Source: Agromyces cerinus subsp. cerinus (GTDB lineage Bacteria > Actinomycetota > Actinomycetes > Actinomycetales > Microbacteriaceae). Taken from it: a DNA stretch of 64,000 bases. Positions 52,681-60,992 of the stretch are shown piece after piece (position 1 is the stretch's first letter; the number at the start of each line of letters is the position of its first letter). The notes under the pieces were generated by a model. That model saw only the letters and a list, made by a program, of their open reading frames with translations. It was not told the DNA's origin and ran no database searches. The DNA is taken from the NCBI RefSeq assembly GCF_900142065.1, contig NZ_FSRJ01000003.1, forward strand, positions 62,001 through 126,000. Direction: 5' to 3'. Both the position numbers and the translations under genes were made by a program.

Positions 52681-53916
52681 TTACTGCAGCTGGTCGCGGC
52701 GACGTGACAGGTTCGCGGTCTCGGCGGTGTTGCCCGCCAGATCGATGGCTTTGTCATACGCGGCGCGGGCGTCTTGGCTACGGCCCAGTCTGCGCAGCAG
52801 GTCAGCGCGAGTCGCGTGGAAGGCGTGATAGCCGTTCAGTCCCGTTTCGAGCCGATCGACGGTCGCAAGTGCCACTCTCGGGCCGTCGAGCTCGGCGACC
52901 GCGATGGCCCGGTTGAGGGCGATGATCGGTGATGGGTCGACGTTGACGAGCTGATCGTAGAGGGCGACGACCTGTGACCAGTCGGTGTCGCGGATGTCGC
53001 GGGCGGAGGTGTGCACTGCGCCGATGGCTGCGAGGATCTGGTAGCGACCGGGCGCTTCACCGGCAGCGGCGGCGGCCAGGCGCTCGCGCACCAGCCGATG
53101 ACCCTCAGCAATGAGCGCCGGGTCCCAGGCGCCCCGGTCCTGCTCATCGAGCGGAATCAGTTCGCCGTTCATCGAGATCCGGGCGGTGCGTCGGGCCTCG
53201 GTGAGGAGCATCAACGCGAGCAACCCGGCAACCTCGCCATCCTCCGGCATGAGGGCGCGCACCAGGCGAGTGAGCCGGATCGCCTCGGCCGTCAGGTCGG
53301 CACGTACCGGGCCGGTGCCTGGGCCGGTCGCCAGGTAGCCCTCGTTGAAGACCAGGAAGAGCACCGCGAGCACTCCTGAGACGCGGCCGGGGAGATCCGC
53401 CGCAGACGGCATCCGGTACGGGATGCGAGCCGCCTTGATCTTGGCTTTGGCACGGGTTATCCGCTGTCCCATCGTGCTCTCGGAGACGAGGAACGCGCGG
53501 GCGATCTCGGCCACGGTCAGACCGCCGATCATGCGCAGTGTCAGCGCCACCCGGGTCTCCATCGCCAACGCCGGATGACAGCAGGTGAAGATCAACCGGA
53601 GCCGGTCGTCGTCAATGGCACCGATCGACTCGGGCGGTGCGTTGTCGAACACCATCTGAGCCTCCTTGTGCTTGCCGACGCGTTGGTTCTCGCGCCGCAT
53701 TCGATCGATGCCCTTACGGGTGGCGGTGGTGGTGAGCCAGGCGCCTGGATTGGGTGGAACACCGTCGGTCGGCCACCGGGCGACGGCGGTCGCGAACGCC
53801 TCGGCCGCAGCCTCCTCGGCCAGGTCGAGGTTGCTGAAGCGTCTGGTCAGGCTGGCGACTATCCTGGCCCACTCGCCGCGGTATGCCCGGCTGATTGCGT
53901 CCTCGACGTCGCTCAT
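52681..53916 (-). CDS. ECF42-type RNA polymerase sigma factor
   Basis: 411 residues, longer than ordinary ECF sigma factors (about 180). Sigma-2 (SNLDLAEEAAAEAFATAVARWP) and sigma-4 (LTVAEIARAFLVSESTMGQRITRAK) are followed by a C-terminal extension (DUF6596/TPR-like) of about 200 residues, replacing an anti-sigma factor as control element. ECF42 genes sit beside DGPF proteins, exactly as here. The start overlaps the DGPF stop (ATGA). Confidence 0.88.
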   Translation of the reverse strand: MSDVEDAISRAYRGEWARIVASLTRRFSNLDLAEEAAAEAFATAVARWPTDGVPPNPGAWLTTTATRKGIDRMRRENQRVGKHKEAQMVFDNAPPESIGAIDDDRLRLIFTCCHPALAMETRVALTLRMIGGLTVAEIARAFLVSESTMGQRITRAKAKIKAARIPYRMPSAADLPGRVSGVLAVLFLVFNEGYLATGPGTGPVRADLTAEAIRLTRLVRALMPEDGEVAGLLALMLLTEARRTARISMNGELIPLDEQDRGAWDPALIAEGHRLVRERLAAAAAGEAPGRYQILAAIGAVHTSARDIRDTDWSQVVALYDQLVNVDPSPIIALNRAIAVAELDGPRVALATVDRLETGLNGYHAFHATRADLLRRLGRSQDARAAYDKAIDLAGNTAETANLSRRRDQLQ

Positions 53917-54236
53917 TGGAACGGTCGCACCTCGAGCTTCCGATCGCAGATCTTCGACGCCTCGGCGGCGAGGGCGAGCGCAACATCCAGATCAGGCGCC
54001 TCCCACACCCAGACGCCGGCGAGGTACTCCTTCGACTCCACGAAGGGTCCGTCGCTGAGCATCGGCTGCTCGCCCCGGTTGTCGATGACCGTCGCCGCGT
54101 CAGGGTCCGCGAGTCCGCCCGCGAACACCCAATAGCCGTCGGCGATGAGACGCTCGTTGAACTCGCTGATCGCCGGCCGCCTGTCCGAACTCCCGGGACT
54201 GCTCTTGTCGTCGATCACGGAAACGAGGTACTGCAT
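53913..54236 (-). CDS. DGPF / YCII-related protein
   Basis: 107 residues. MQYLVSVIDD begins a YCII-like ferredoxin-fold; LSDGPFVESKEYLAGVWVWEA gives the defining DGPF motif. Such proteins are the usual targets and neighbours of ECF42 sigma factors and form small enzyme-like dimers of unknown activity. ATG 54236 follows GGAGAGG. Confidence 0.9.
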   Translation of the reverse strand: MQYLVSVIDDKSSPGSSDRRPAISEFNERLIADGYWVFAGGLADPDAATVIDNRGEQPMLSDGPFVESKEYLAGVWVWEAPDLDVALALAAEASKICDRKLEVRPFQ

Positions 54237-54297
54237 TTGAAGATCCTCTCCTTCGGTTCGTGTCAGCGTTGAACGCCGGTCAGGTCGCGCGTCAATG

Positions 54298-54657
54298 TCA
54301 CTGCGGGCCCGCGGGATGCGCGAGATCGTAGGCGCGGGAGAGCTTCGCCGGGACGACCATGCGCCAGGCATCGACGACGAGCTCGCGGGCCTCGGTAGCC
54401 TCCAAGACCGTGAGATCGGCGTGGACCCAGTTGAAGCGCAGATCCGAGTCCGAGGGCATCTGGAACTTGCGCGGATTCCCCGCGACGAGCGCTGCCCGCT
54501 CCTCCTTCGGGAAGGCGAACCCCATCACGCTCTCGTCGAGCGAGAACGCGACGTAGACCATCTGTCCCACGCGGAACTTCAATCGCCCGCGCACGTAGGC
54601 AAGGTAGGAGCGCTCCAACTCTGCGCCCAGCGCTCGAACGTCGTCGATGACCGCCAT
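54298..54657 (-). CDS. MmcQ/YjbR-family protein
   Basis: 119 residues. The pattern FRVGQMVYVAFSLDESVMGFAFPKEERAAL...DLRFNWVHADL...ELVVDAWRMVVPAKL is that of the MmcQ/YjbR family (CyaY-like fold, DNA-binding in some). Function unknown. It lies upstream of the DGPF gene with a 61-base gap. Confidence 0.85.
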   Translation of the reverse strand: MAVIDDVRALGAELERSYLAYVRGRLKFRVGQMVYVAFSLDESVMGFAFPKEERAALVAGNPRKFQMPSDSDLRFNWVHADLTVLEATEARELVVDAWRMVVPAKLSRAYDLAHPAGPQ

Positions 54658-54659
54658 GT

Positions 54660-54794
54660 CTACAGCCTCTCAGGCGTTTCCGACACGGAGCGATCCCCGA
54701 TCCGCAGGTAGGCAATTCCGCGGCCAAGCGGTCGTTCCCCAGCGCAGGATCCACGGTGCATGACCTCATGGATGGTGCGGAGTGTTTCGGTCAT
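54660..54794 (-). CDS. possible 44-residue protein
   Basis: ATG 54794 to TAG 54660, two bases before the MmcQ ATG. A weak GAGGA lies 11 bases upstream. MTETLRTIHEVMHRGSCAGE has no known match. It may be a coupled leader peptide or chance. Confidence 0.25.
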   Translation of the reverse strand: MTETLRTIHEVMHRGSCAGERPLGRGIAYLRIGDRSVSETPERL

Positions 54795-54853
54795 TGCGAC
54801 ACATCCTCGTGCGTAGGTGAACTGATCGGCGGCATACGGCAGAAGTCCGGCGA

Positions 54854-55465
54854 TCAGAACGTCGCGTAGTTGGGCCGGCCAGCGGGCCGATAGGTCTGAA
54901 TCATCACGCCCTTCGAATCGGAGCGAGAGTCGACCAGGTTCATCGCGATATCCCGACCTGAGTCTGCGAAGAGGCGGGCACCCTGCCCCAGGACCACGGG
55001 GACGATGATGAGTTCCATTTCATCGACCAGGTCCTTCTCGAGGAGCCACTGGATGAGACGACTGCTTCCGTGTACTTGGAGTTCCCCGTCGCCGCTCGCT
55101 TTCAGTTCCGTGACGGCGGCGAAGAGGTCGTCTCCGAAGACCGCCGTGCTTGCCCATTCCGGTTCCATCAGCGTTCTGGATGCCACGTACTTCGGCCTCG
55201 AATTCAAGGCCACCCCAATCGGGTGCCGTTTCAGGTCCTCGATGGTGCCCCAGAACTCGAGGAGGATGTCGTACGTTCGGCGGCCGAAGAGGAACGCATC
55301 GGCGCGCTGGAACGTCGCGGCAATGTGATCCCGGGTCGTGTCGTCACCCGCTCCCCTCGCCCATCCACCGCGTTCGAACCCGCCCTCGCGGTCATCGGCA
55401 GTCGGGCCACCATTACCCTGAGTCACTCCGTCCAGAGTGAGCTGCGTGATCGTCGTGAGTTTCAT
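54854..55465 (-). CDS. dihydrofolate reductase-like (RibD C-terminal) protein
   Basis: 203 residues. ADAFLFGRRTYDILLEFW and GELQVHGSSRLIQWLLEKDLVDEMELIIVPVVLGQGARLF are RibD_C signatures. Members reduce pterin or riboflavin intermediates, or are NADPH-dependent reductases of unknown substrate. Often found in ECF42/DGPF neighbourhoods. ATG 55465. Confidence 0.85.
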   Translation of the reverse strand: MKLTTITQLTLDGVTQGNGGPTADDREGGFERGGWARGAGDDTTRDHIAATFQRADAFLFGRRTYDILLEFWGTIEDLKRHPIGVALNSRPKYVASRTLMEPEWASTAVFGDDLFAAVTELKASGDGELQVHGSSRLIQWLLEKDLVDEMELIIVPVVLGQGARLFADSGRDIAMNLVDSRSDSKGVMIQTYRPAGRPNYATF

Positions 55466-55782
55466 TGGTTCGGTTCTCCATGCCTTCGGCACCCACGCAT
55501 TGGGCACCACTCACCAACTCAACGAACGACACCGCCCAAATCCGACAACAGCGAGAAGAATGCATTCGGACACGAAGTCTCGCGGTGAACAATCCGTGTT
55601 CGCGTGGATCCGATCATGGGCCACCTCAAGACTGGGTGGACCCGTCGTCTCGGAACGTCGCTATGGCGCCGATTCCACGGCACTTGTCCCGGGGAGGAGC
55701 GAGCGGGATTCCACGGTAGAGAGCAGATTCCTACCCGTGGCCGGTGTCGTTGAATAGCCCATCCCGCCCGCAAGCGAATCCA
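55466..55782. other. 317-base stretch without a gene
   Basis: Open frames on both strands lack ribosome-binding sites and protein-like composition. It may hold the promoter of the RibD-like gene. No recognised motif. Confidence 0.5.
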
Positions 55783-56130
55783 CTACGGGGCGCCCTGGTC
55801 TGACCATTGCCAGTACGGCAGGAGCACGGCGATCCAGACGCCGATCGCGGCGAGGAGAGCAAGGAAGGCAACAGCTGATCTGCGCGGCCACGAAGTCCCG
55901 CGCGGCCGCGAAGTCTCCCGCCCAATCGCGACCAGAGCGAAAATCGTGAGCACGAGCGCAACAAGCGGTGGGACGGCTGCGCCGAAGGGGATCCAGATAA
56001 GGACCCAGGTCGCGGCGTAGAGCGGCAACGCCAAGAGCACCGACGCGACGATGACTGTCCAGGCGATCGCAGTGCCGTCCTTGCGGGGAGTGTCGGCGCG
56101 CGCCTGGTTGCGGCCCGTGAACGGTGGCAT
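55783..56130 (-). CDS. hypothetical membrane protein, 115 residues
   Basis: Three hydrophobic helices (AIAWTVIVASVLLALPLYAATWV, VPPLVALVLTIFALVAIG and AFLALLAAIGVWIAVLLPYW). N-terminus MPPFTGRNQAR. Function unknown. ATG 56130 was preferred to longer frames because it begins the coherent part. Confidence 0.6.
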   Translation of the reverse strand: MPPFTGRNQARADTPRKDGTAIAWTVIVASVLLALPLYAATWVLIWIPFGAAVPPLVALVLTIFALVAIGRETSRPRGTSWPRRSAVAFLALLAAIGVWIAVLLPYWQWSDQGAP

Positions 56131-56229
56131 AGCAGTCACGCTACTTGAACCGCCGGAATGACAAGTACGTGACAGGTACTCGTGGAAGATGACATCTTCC
56201 CGCGGAACCTGCAACGGGGGGCTCGGAAG

Positions 56230-57609
56230 CTACCCCTGCACCATGTCCGCGAACCGCGAGAAGTGCCCGTGGAACGCCACGGTGATGGTGCGCGTGGGGC
56301 CGTTACGGTGCTTGGCCACGATGAGGTCCGCCTCGCCGGCACGGGGGCTGTCGCGCTCGTAGGCGCTCTCGCGGTGCAGCAGGATCACCATGTCGGCGTC
56401 CTGCTCGATCGAGCCCGACTCGCGCAGGTCGCTGATGGCGGGCATCTTGTCGGCGCGCTGCTCGGGGCCACGGTTCAGCTGCGACAGCGCGATGACGGGC
56501 ACCTGCAGCTCCTTCGCGAGCAGCTTCAGCGCACGCGAGAACTCCGAGACCTCTTGCTGGCGGCTCTCGACGCGCTTGCCGCTCGTCATGAGCTGGAGGT
56601 AGTCGATGACGACCATCTTCAGCCCGACCTTCTGCTTGAGGCGGCGGCACTTCGCGCGGATCTCGACGAGCGTCATGTTGGGGGAGTCGTCGATGTAGAG
56701 CGGTGCGTCGTTGATGCGCCCGCGGGTCGCGGCGATCGTGGTCCAGTCGCGCGAGTCGACCGTGCCCTTGCGCATCATCTGCAGCGGTACGGATGCCTCG
56801 GCGCTGAGCAGACGCATCGCGATCTCGCTCTTGCCCATCTCGAGTGAGAAGAAGACCGACGGCTGGCCGTTCGTGATCGACGCGGCACGGGCGAAGTCGA
56901 GCGCGAGCGTCGACTTACCCATGGCGGGTCGCGCTGCGACGATGATCATCTGGCCGGGGTGGAAGCCGTTGGTCAGGTCGTCGAGGTCGGCGAAGCCGGT
57001 GGGCACGCCGGTGAACTTGCCGTCGGTGTGCTTGGCGGCCTCGATCTCATCGATCGCCACGGTGACGGCCTCGGAGAGCGGCACGTAGTCTTCGGTCTCG
57101 ACCGAGCCGGTCACGGCGTAGATCTCGGCCTGGGCGTTGTTGACGAGGTCGGTGACCTCGCCCTCGCCCTGGTAGCCCATCTGCACGATGCGCGTGCCGG
57201 CCTCGACGAGGCGGCGCAGCATCGCGCGCTCGGCGACGATGGACGAGTAGAAGCCGGCGTTCGCCGCGGTCGGCACGATGCTCGTGAGCGTGTGCAGGTA
57301 TTCGACGCCGCCGGCCCGCTGCAGGTCGCCGGTCTTCGTCAGCTCGTCGGTGACGGCGATGACGTCGGTGGGCTCGCCGTGCGAGTACAGGGTGAGGATC
57401 GCGTTGAAGACGACCTCGTGCTTCGGCACGTAGAAGTCGACGCCGCGAACGGTCTCGATGACGTCTGCGACGGCGTCTTTCGAGAGCATCATGCCGCCGA
57501 GCGCGCTCTGCTCGGCGAGGAGGTCGTGGGGAGGAACGCGTTCGCCCCGTCGGGCGTCACCGTCGTCGGCCGGTTCAGCGAGCCCGATGTGCGCGATCGA
57601 CAAGTTCAT
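56230..57609 (-). CDS. dnaB: replicative DNA helicase
   Basis: 459 residues. N-terminal domain (PHDLLAEQSALGGMMLSKDAVADV), linker, then RecA-like C-domain with Walker A ARPAMGKSTLALDF, Walker B MVVIDYLQLM and the arginine-finger region SQLNRGPEQRADKMPAISDLRESGSIEQDADM. No intein. ATG 57609. It unwinds DNA at the fork. A gap with DnaA boxes lies upstream. Confidence 0.97.
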   Translation of the reverse strand: MNLSIAHIGLAEPADDGDARRGERVPPHDLLAEQSALGGMMLSKDAVADVIETVRGVDFYVPKHEVVFNAILTLYSHGEPTDVIAVTDELTKTGDLQRAGGVEYLHTLTSIVPTAANAGFYSSIVAERAMLRRLVEAGTRIVQMGYQGEGEVTDLVNNAQAEIYAVTGSVETEDYVPLSEAVTVAIDEIEAAKHTDGKFTGVPTGFADLDDLTNGFHPGQMIIVAARPAMGKSTLALDFARAASITNGQPSVFFSLEMGKSEIAMRLLSAEASVPLQMMRKGTVDSRDWTTIAATRGRINDAPLYIDDSPNMTLVEIRAKCRRLKQKVGLKMVVIDYLQLMTSGKRVESRQQEVSEFSRALKLLAKELQVPVIALSQLNRGPEQRADKMPAISDLRESGSIEQDADMVILLHRESAYERDSPRAGEADLIVAKHRNGPTRTITVAFHGHFSRFADMVQG

Positions 57610-58017
57610 GACCTCCGGTTCGGCTCGGACGGGCGAGCGACCCGCGCCCACGACCCAGTGTCCCGGAGGCCGCCGACATGGCGGGCCGTGCAGGATTTCA
57701 GAAGGGGTGGAATGGACGCTGCTTCACGATAGGGAAGCCTGTGCACACACACAACCCAGCCTGTGGATAACTCTGGGGACAATCTGGGCGAAACGCCGTG
57801 GAATGTGTGCACTACGCCTGTGGATAACTGTGGAAACTCGGTGAATTACATGGGTTGAATTTCAGTCTGACCAGCGAATTTATCTACTCACACCTGTGGG
57901 GGAAAACTTCTTTGAAAGTCGTTTCCACCTGTGTGCCGACCTGTGTACAACCATCTCAGGAAACATGCATCTCGACTTGCGCGCACCACCGCGGCGGGTG
58001 TACGGCGGGAACGCGAA
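57610..58017. promoter_or_regulatory. intergenic region upstream of dnaB with DnaA-box cluster
   Basis: Two exact boxes TGTGGATAA (57762-57770 and 57819-57827) lie in the same orientation. Near-matches are TGTGGAAAC (57829), TTATCTACT (57880) and TGTGTACAA (57942). A relatively AT-rich stretch sits at 57840-57925. The dnaB promoter is expected here. It may mediate DnaA control of dnaB or titrate DnaA. Confidence 0.65.
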
Positions 58018-58050
58018 AACGGCGGCCGGGCCGAAGCCCGAACCGCCGTT
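58018..58050 (-). terminator. rho-independent terminator of the rpsF-rplI operon
   Basis: AACGGCGG (58018-58025) pairs with CCGCCGTT (58043-58050), with CGGG/CCCG inside. On the minus strand the stem is followed by TTTTCGCG. It lies 18 bases past the rplI stop. Confidence 0.85.
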
Positions 58051-58068
58051 CCCGTGGTGCGTCGCGAG

Positions 58069-58521
58069 TTACTTCGCGGCAACCACCTGAAGGGTGATCG
58101 TCGCAGAGAGCTCGTCGTGCAGACGAACCGTCGCCTCGTGGTCGCCGACCGCCTTGATGGGGGTCGTGATCTCGATCTTGCGCTTGTCGAGCTCGCCGAG
58201 ACCGGCGGTCGCGACGGCAGCCGCGACATCCGAGGTCTTGACGGAGCCGAAGAGGCGCCCGCCCGTGCCGGCCTTGACGGCCAGCTTGACCTTGGTCGAC
58301 TCGAGCTTGGCCTTGACGGCCTGCGCGTCTTCGAGCGAGTGCAGCGCGCGAGCGGCGCGAGCCGCCTTGATCTGCTCGACCTGCTTCTCGCCACCGCGCG
58401 ACCACGCCACAGCGAAGCCCTGGGGAACGAGGTAGTTGCGAGCGTAACCGCTCTTGACCTCGACGACGTCGCCGGCCGTGCCGAGGCCGGTGACCTCGTG
58501 GGTGAGAATTACCTTAGCCAT
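58069..58521 (-). CDS. rplI: 50S ribosomal protein L9
   Basis: 150 residues. N-terminal domain [34 protein letters not shown] with the G-DVVEVK-GYARN-LP motif, the long connecting helix and the C-terminal RNA-binding domain ([17 protein letters not shown]) are intact. It lies 11 bases after rpsR. Confidence 0.96.
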   Translation of the reverse strand: MAKVILTHEVTGLGTAGDVVEVKSGYARNYLVPQGFAVAWSRGGEKQVEQIKAARAARALHSLEDAQAVKAKLESTKVKLAVKAGTGGRLFGSVKTSDVAAAVATAGLGELDKRKIEITTPIKAVGDHEATVRLHDELSATITLQVVAAK

Positions 58522-58532
58522 TGTCGTGCTCC

Positions 58533-58793
58533 TTAGCGGCCAGAGCCCGAGTAGGGCAGAAGGGCCATCTCGCGTGCGTTCTTGACGGCACGGGCGATCA
58601 GGCGCTGCTCCTGCACGGAGACACCGGTGATACGGCGGGCGCGGATCTTTCCACGCTCGGAGATGAACTTGCGGAGGGTCGCGACGTCCTTGTAGTCGAT
58701 GACACCGACCTTGATGGACTTCGCCGGGGCGGCGTTCTTCGCGCCCTTCCCGCGGGTCGGCTTGCGGCGATCGCCGCTCGACTTTCCAGCCAT
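58533..58793 (-). CDS. rpsR: 30S ribosomal protein S18
   Basis: 86 residues. [51 protein letters not shown] is the S18 core. No CxxC, so the zinc-free type. Ninety bases separate it from ssb, with a CGGATGCC/GGCATCCG hairpin at 58829-58847. Confidence 0.96.
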   Translation of the reverse strand: MAGKSSGDRRKPTRGKGAKNAAPAKSIKVGVIDYKDVATLRKFISERGKIRARRITGVSVQEQRLIARAVKNAREMALLPYSGSGR

Positions 58794-58828
58794 TGTCTTT
58801 CCTGTCTATTGAAAACGATTCGAGCGAG

Positions 58829-58847
58829 CGGATGCCCGTGGCATCCG
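58829..58847. repeat. hairpin between ssb and rpsR
   Basis: CGGATGCC (58829-58836), loop CGT and GGCATCCG (58840-58847) form an 8-bp perfect stem within the ribosomal operon. It could attenuate or protect the mRNA. Confidence 0.55.
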
Positions 58848-58882
58848 TTCACCGGCCGCTGCGCTCCTGAAAGCGCCTGGGC

Positions 58883-59407
58883 CTAGAAGGGGGTCTCGTC
58901 GCCGTAGCTCGTACCGGGGGTGTTCCAGACGTCGCCACCGCCGCCGCCCTGAGGGGCTGCTGCGGGAGCGCTGGGTGCCCACGGCTCGTCGGCACCGGCG
59001 CCGCCCCCGAAGGAGCTGTTGCCGCCGCCGACACCACGGTTGGACTGGGCGCGCGTCACGGACGCGGTGGCGTAGCGCAGGCTCGGGCCGATTTCATCGA
59101 CCTCGAGCTCGATGGTGGTGCGCTTCTCGCCTTCCTTCGTCTCGTAGGAACGCTGCTTGAGACGCCCGGAAGCGATGACCCGGGATCCCTTGGTGAGTGA
59201 ACCGGCCACGTGCTCGGCGAATTCACGCCAGACGCTCGCGCGCAGGAACAGCGCTTCGCCGTCCTTCCACTCGTTCGCCTGACGGTCGAACGTACGAGGA
59301 GTGGAAGCGATGGTGAAGTTGGCAACCGCGAGGCCGTTCTGCGTGTAACGCAGCTCGGGATCTGCAGTGAGGTTGCCCACCACGGTGATGATGGTCTCGC
59401 CGGCCAT
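58883..59407 (-). CDS. ssb: single-stranded DNA-binding protein
   Basis: 174 residues. OB-fold start [31 protein letters not shown], with [29 protein letters not shown]; then a Gly-rich disordered tail ending GDETPF, the acidic protein-interaction tip. It lies 5 bases after rpsF. Confidence 0.96.
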   Translation of the reverse strand: MAGETIITVVGNLTADPELRYTQNGLAVANFTIASTPRTFDRQANEWKDGEALFLRASVWREFAEHVAGSLTKGSRVIASGRLKQRSYETKEGEKRTTIELEVDEIGPSLRYATASVTRAQSNRGVGGGNSSFGGGAGADEPWAPSAPAAAPQGGGGGDVWNTPGTSYGDETPF

Positions 59408-59412
59408 GAGGA

Positions 59413-59868
59413 CTAGTCGTCCTTCTTGGCCGTGGCGGGAGCGGCGGCGACCGCAGCAGCGGGAGCGGCGGCGACAGCGGCAGCAGGAGCTGCAGCCTTC
59501 GCGCCGGCCTTCGCCTGAGCGGCGGCCTTCTTCGCGGCCTTCGCCTCCTGGGCCTTCGCGTGAGCGGCGACCTGAGCGATCGCCTCTTCGGCACGGAGGA
59601 CCTTGGTGCGCATGACGGCCTCGCTGAGGTTCAGCTGGCGGTCGAGCTCATCGGTGGTCTTGGACTCGGCGGTGAAGTCGACGACGGCGTAGATGCCCTC
59701 GTTCTTCTTGTTGATCTCGTACGCCAGACGACGACGTCCCCAGATGTCGACCTTGTCGACGGTGCCGCCATCATTACGGATGACGTTGAGGAACTTGTCA
59801 AGGCTGGGAGCAACGGTGCGCTCATCGATCTCGGGATCGAGGATAACCATCAGCTCGTATTGGTGCAT
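59413..59868 (-). CDS. rpsF: 30S ribosomal protein S6 with Ala/Lys-rich C-terminal tail
   Basis: 151 residues. [19 protein letters not shown] and [22 protein letters not shown] are S6 signatures. After about residue 98 comes an Ala/Lys/Pro-rich tail of about 50 residues ending KKDD, as in some actinobacterial S6. First gene of the operon with ssb, rpsR, rplI; AAGGAGG precedes ATG 59868. Confidence 0.95.
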   Translation of the reverse strand: MHQYELMVILDPEIDERTVAPSLDKFLNVIRNDGGTVDKVDIWGRRRLAYEINKKNEGIYAVVDFTAESKTTDELDRQLNLSEAVMRTKVLRAEEAIAQVAAHAKAQEAKAAKKAAAQAKAGAKAAAPAAAVAAAPAAAVAAAPATAKKDD

Positions 59869-60064
59869 GACTAACCCACCTCCTTCGGACTCAAACGGCT
59901 ACAGGATCTCTGCAGCAGGAGGGTTGTGCATACGTCACGCCGTGGAGGCCGCACATTCGCGGCACACGGGCAACCTAGACAGCATAGCGGATGCCCCGCA
60001 CCCGCGCCATTCGGCCCCGGGAGGGCATCGGGCCGGGCGTCAGGCCCAGGCCCCGGTCGTCGAA

Positions 60065-60100
60065 CTCAGGCCTCAGGCCTCAGGGCCTCAGGCCTCAGGA
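60065..60100. repeat. five tandem CTCAGG(C) units at a gene end
   Basis: CTCAGGC units of 7 bases (one of 8) run from 60065 to 60100 and include the last codons and stop of the next gene. Slippage could alter the C-terminus. Confidence 0.6.
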
Positions 60101-60900
60101 ACCTTCTCGCCGGCGCTGACCGGCCACCACGGGGCATCCGCGCCGAATCGAACGACCGCGAGCCCGCTCTTGGCGCCGGGCTTGACGAACATCCCCTCGA
60201 GCCGGCTGCCTGCCTGCGGCACGCCGGGCGCGGCAGCGGCCTTCGCCGTCAGCACGAGTTCGGTGCCGACAGGGATCCCCTCGGTCGCCGACGCGGCCAC
60301 TGCGGTGATGTCGATCTCGGTGTTCTTCGGCGTCGCGGCCTTCTTCTGGTTGACGACGCGCACGGTCGCACCGGTCACGTCGAGCGCGAGCTCAGGCGTT
60401 CGCGACGACGGGTCGAACCGCGACAGACGAACGGTGCCCGCGATCGAGCCGACGAGCGCGATGACGCCGCCCGCGAGCACGAGGCCGCCGGCGATGCCCC
60501 AGAACCAGCCCCAGAAGTCGATGGCCTCTGGCGCCTCGAACGCCACTCGATCGGTGCTCGTGTTGAGGTAGACCGTCACGTCGCCGAGCTGCTCGTCATC
60601 GGTCGCGAGCGTCTCGCGGTACTGCGTGCCGGCGAACTCGAACTCCACCACGAGGGCACGGACCTCTTCGATGTGACGGTTCCGACGCGAACCCTGCGTC
60701 TGCATGACCGTCGTCTCCTCGACCGCGACGGCGGAGACCTGCTCGGTGTGCTCGGTGGCCTGGGCGATGACCGGGCCGACGAAGACCAACGACCAGAACC
60801 CGACGCCGATCACGAGCACCACGGCCCAGAGCGCATTGAGACGGGCTCGCGCCTTCGTGTAGGTCGAGAGGTGCGAACGGTCGATGGTCGTCATGGTCAT
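60088..60900 (-). CDS. hypothetical two-helix membrane protein (DUF3592-like)
   Basis: 270 residues from ATG 60900; ATG 60894 is next. Helix 1 (LNALWAVVLVIGVGFWSLVFVG), an extracytoplasmic domain of about 80 residues, helix 2 (WGWFWGIAGGLVLAGGVIALVGS), then a cytosolic domain. The topology and the ALVVEFEFAGTQYRETLATDDEQLGDVTVYLN part resemble DUF3592 proteins. Function unknown. Confidence 0.7.
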   Translation of the reverse strand: MTMTTIDRSHLSTYTKARARLNALWAVVLVIGVGFWSLVFVGPVIAQATEHTEQVSAVAVEETTVMQTQGSRRNRHIEEVRALVVEFEFAGTQYRETLATDDEQLGDVTVYLNTSTDRVAFEAPEAIDFWGWFWGIAGGLVLAGGVIALVGSIAGTVRLSRFDPSSRTPELALDVTGATVRVVNQKKAATPKNTEIDITAVAASATEGIPVGTELVLTAKAAAAPGVPQAGSRLEGMFVKPGAKSGLAVVRFGADAPWWPVSAGEKVPEA

Positions 60901-60992
60901 GCGTGTGTTCCCCCAGGGGTCGGTGCGGTGTCGTCCGCGCCGATCATAACGACTCGGGAATCCCGCTCCGCGCGCCTGTGGACAGCCCTGTG

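Noticed and set aside
57610-58068. Chromosomal replication origin.
   Set aside because: No dnaA or dnaN flanks the DnaA boxes, and the surrounding gene order puts the origin beyond the right edge. Listed as a regulatory cluster instead.
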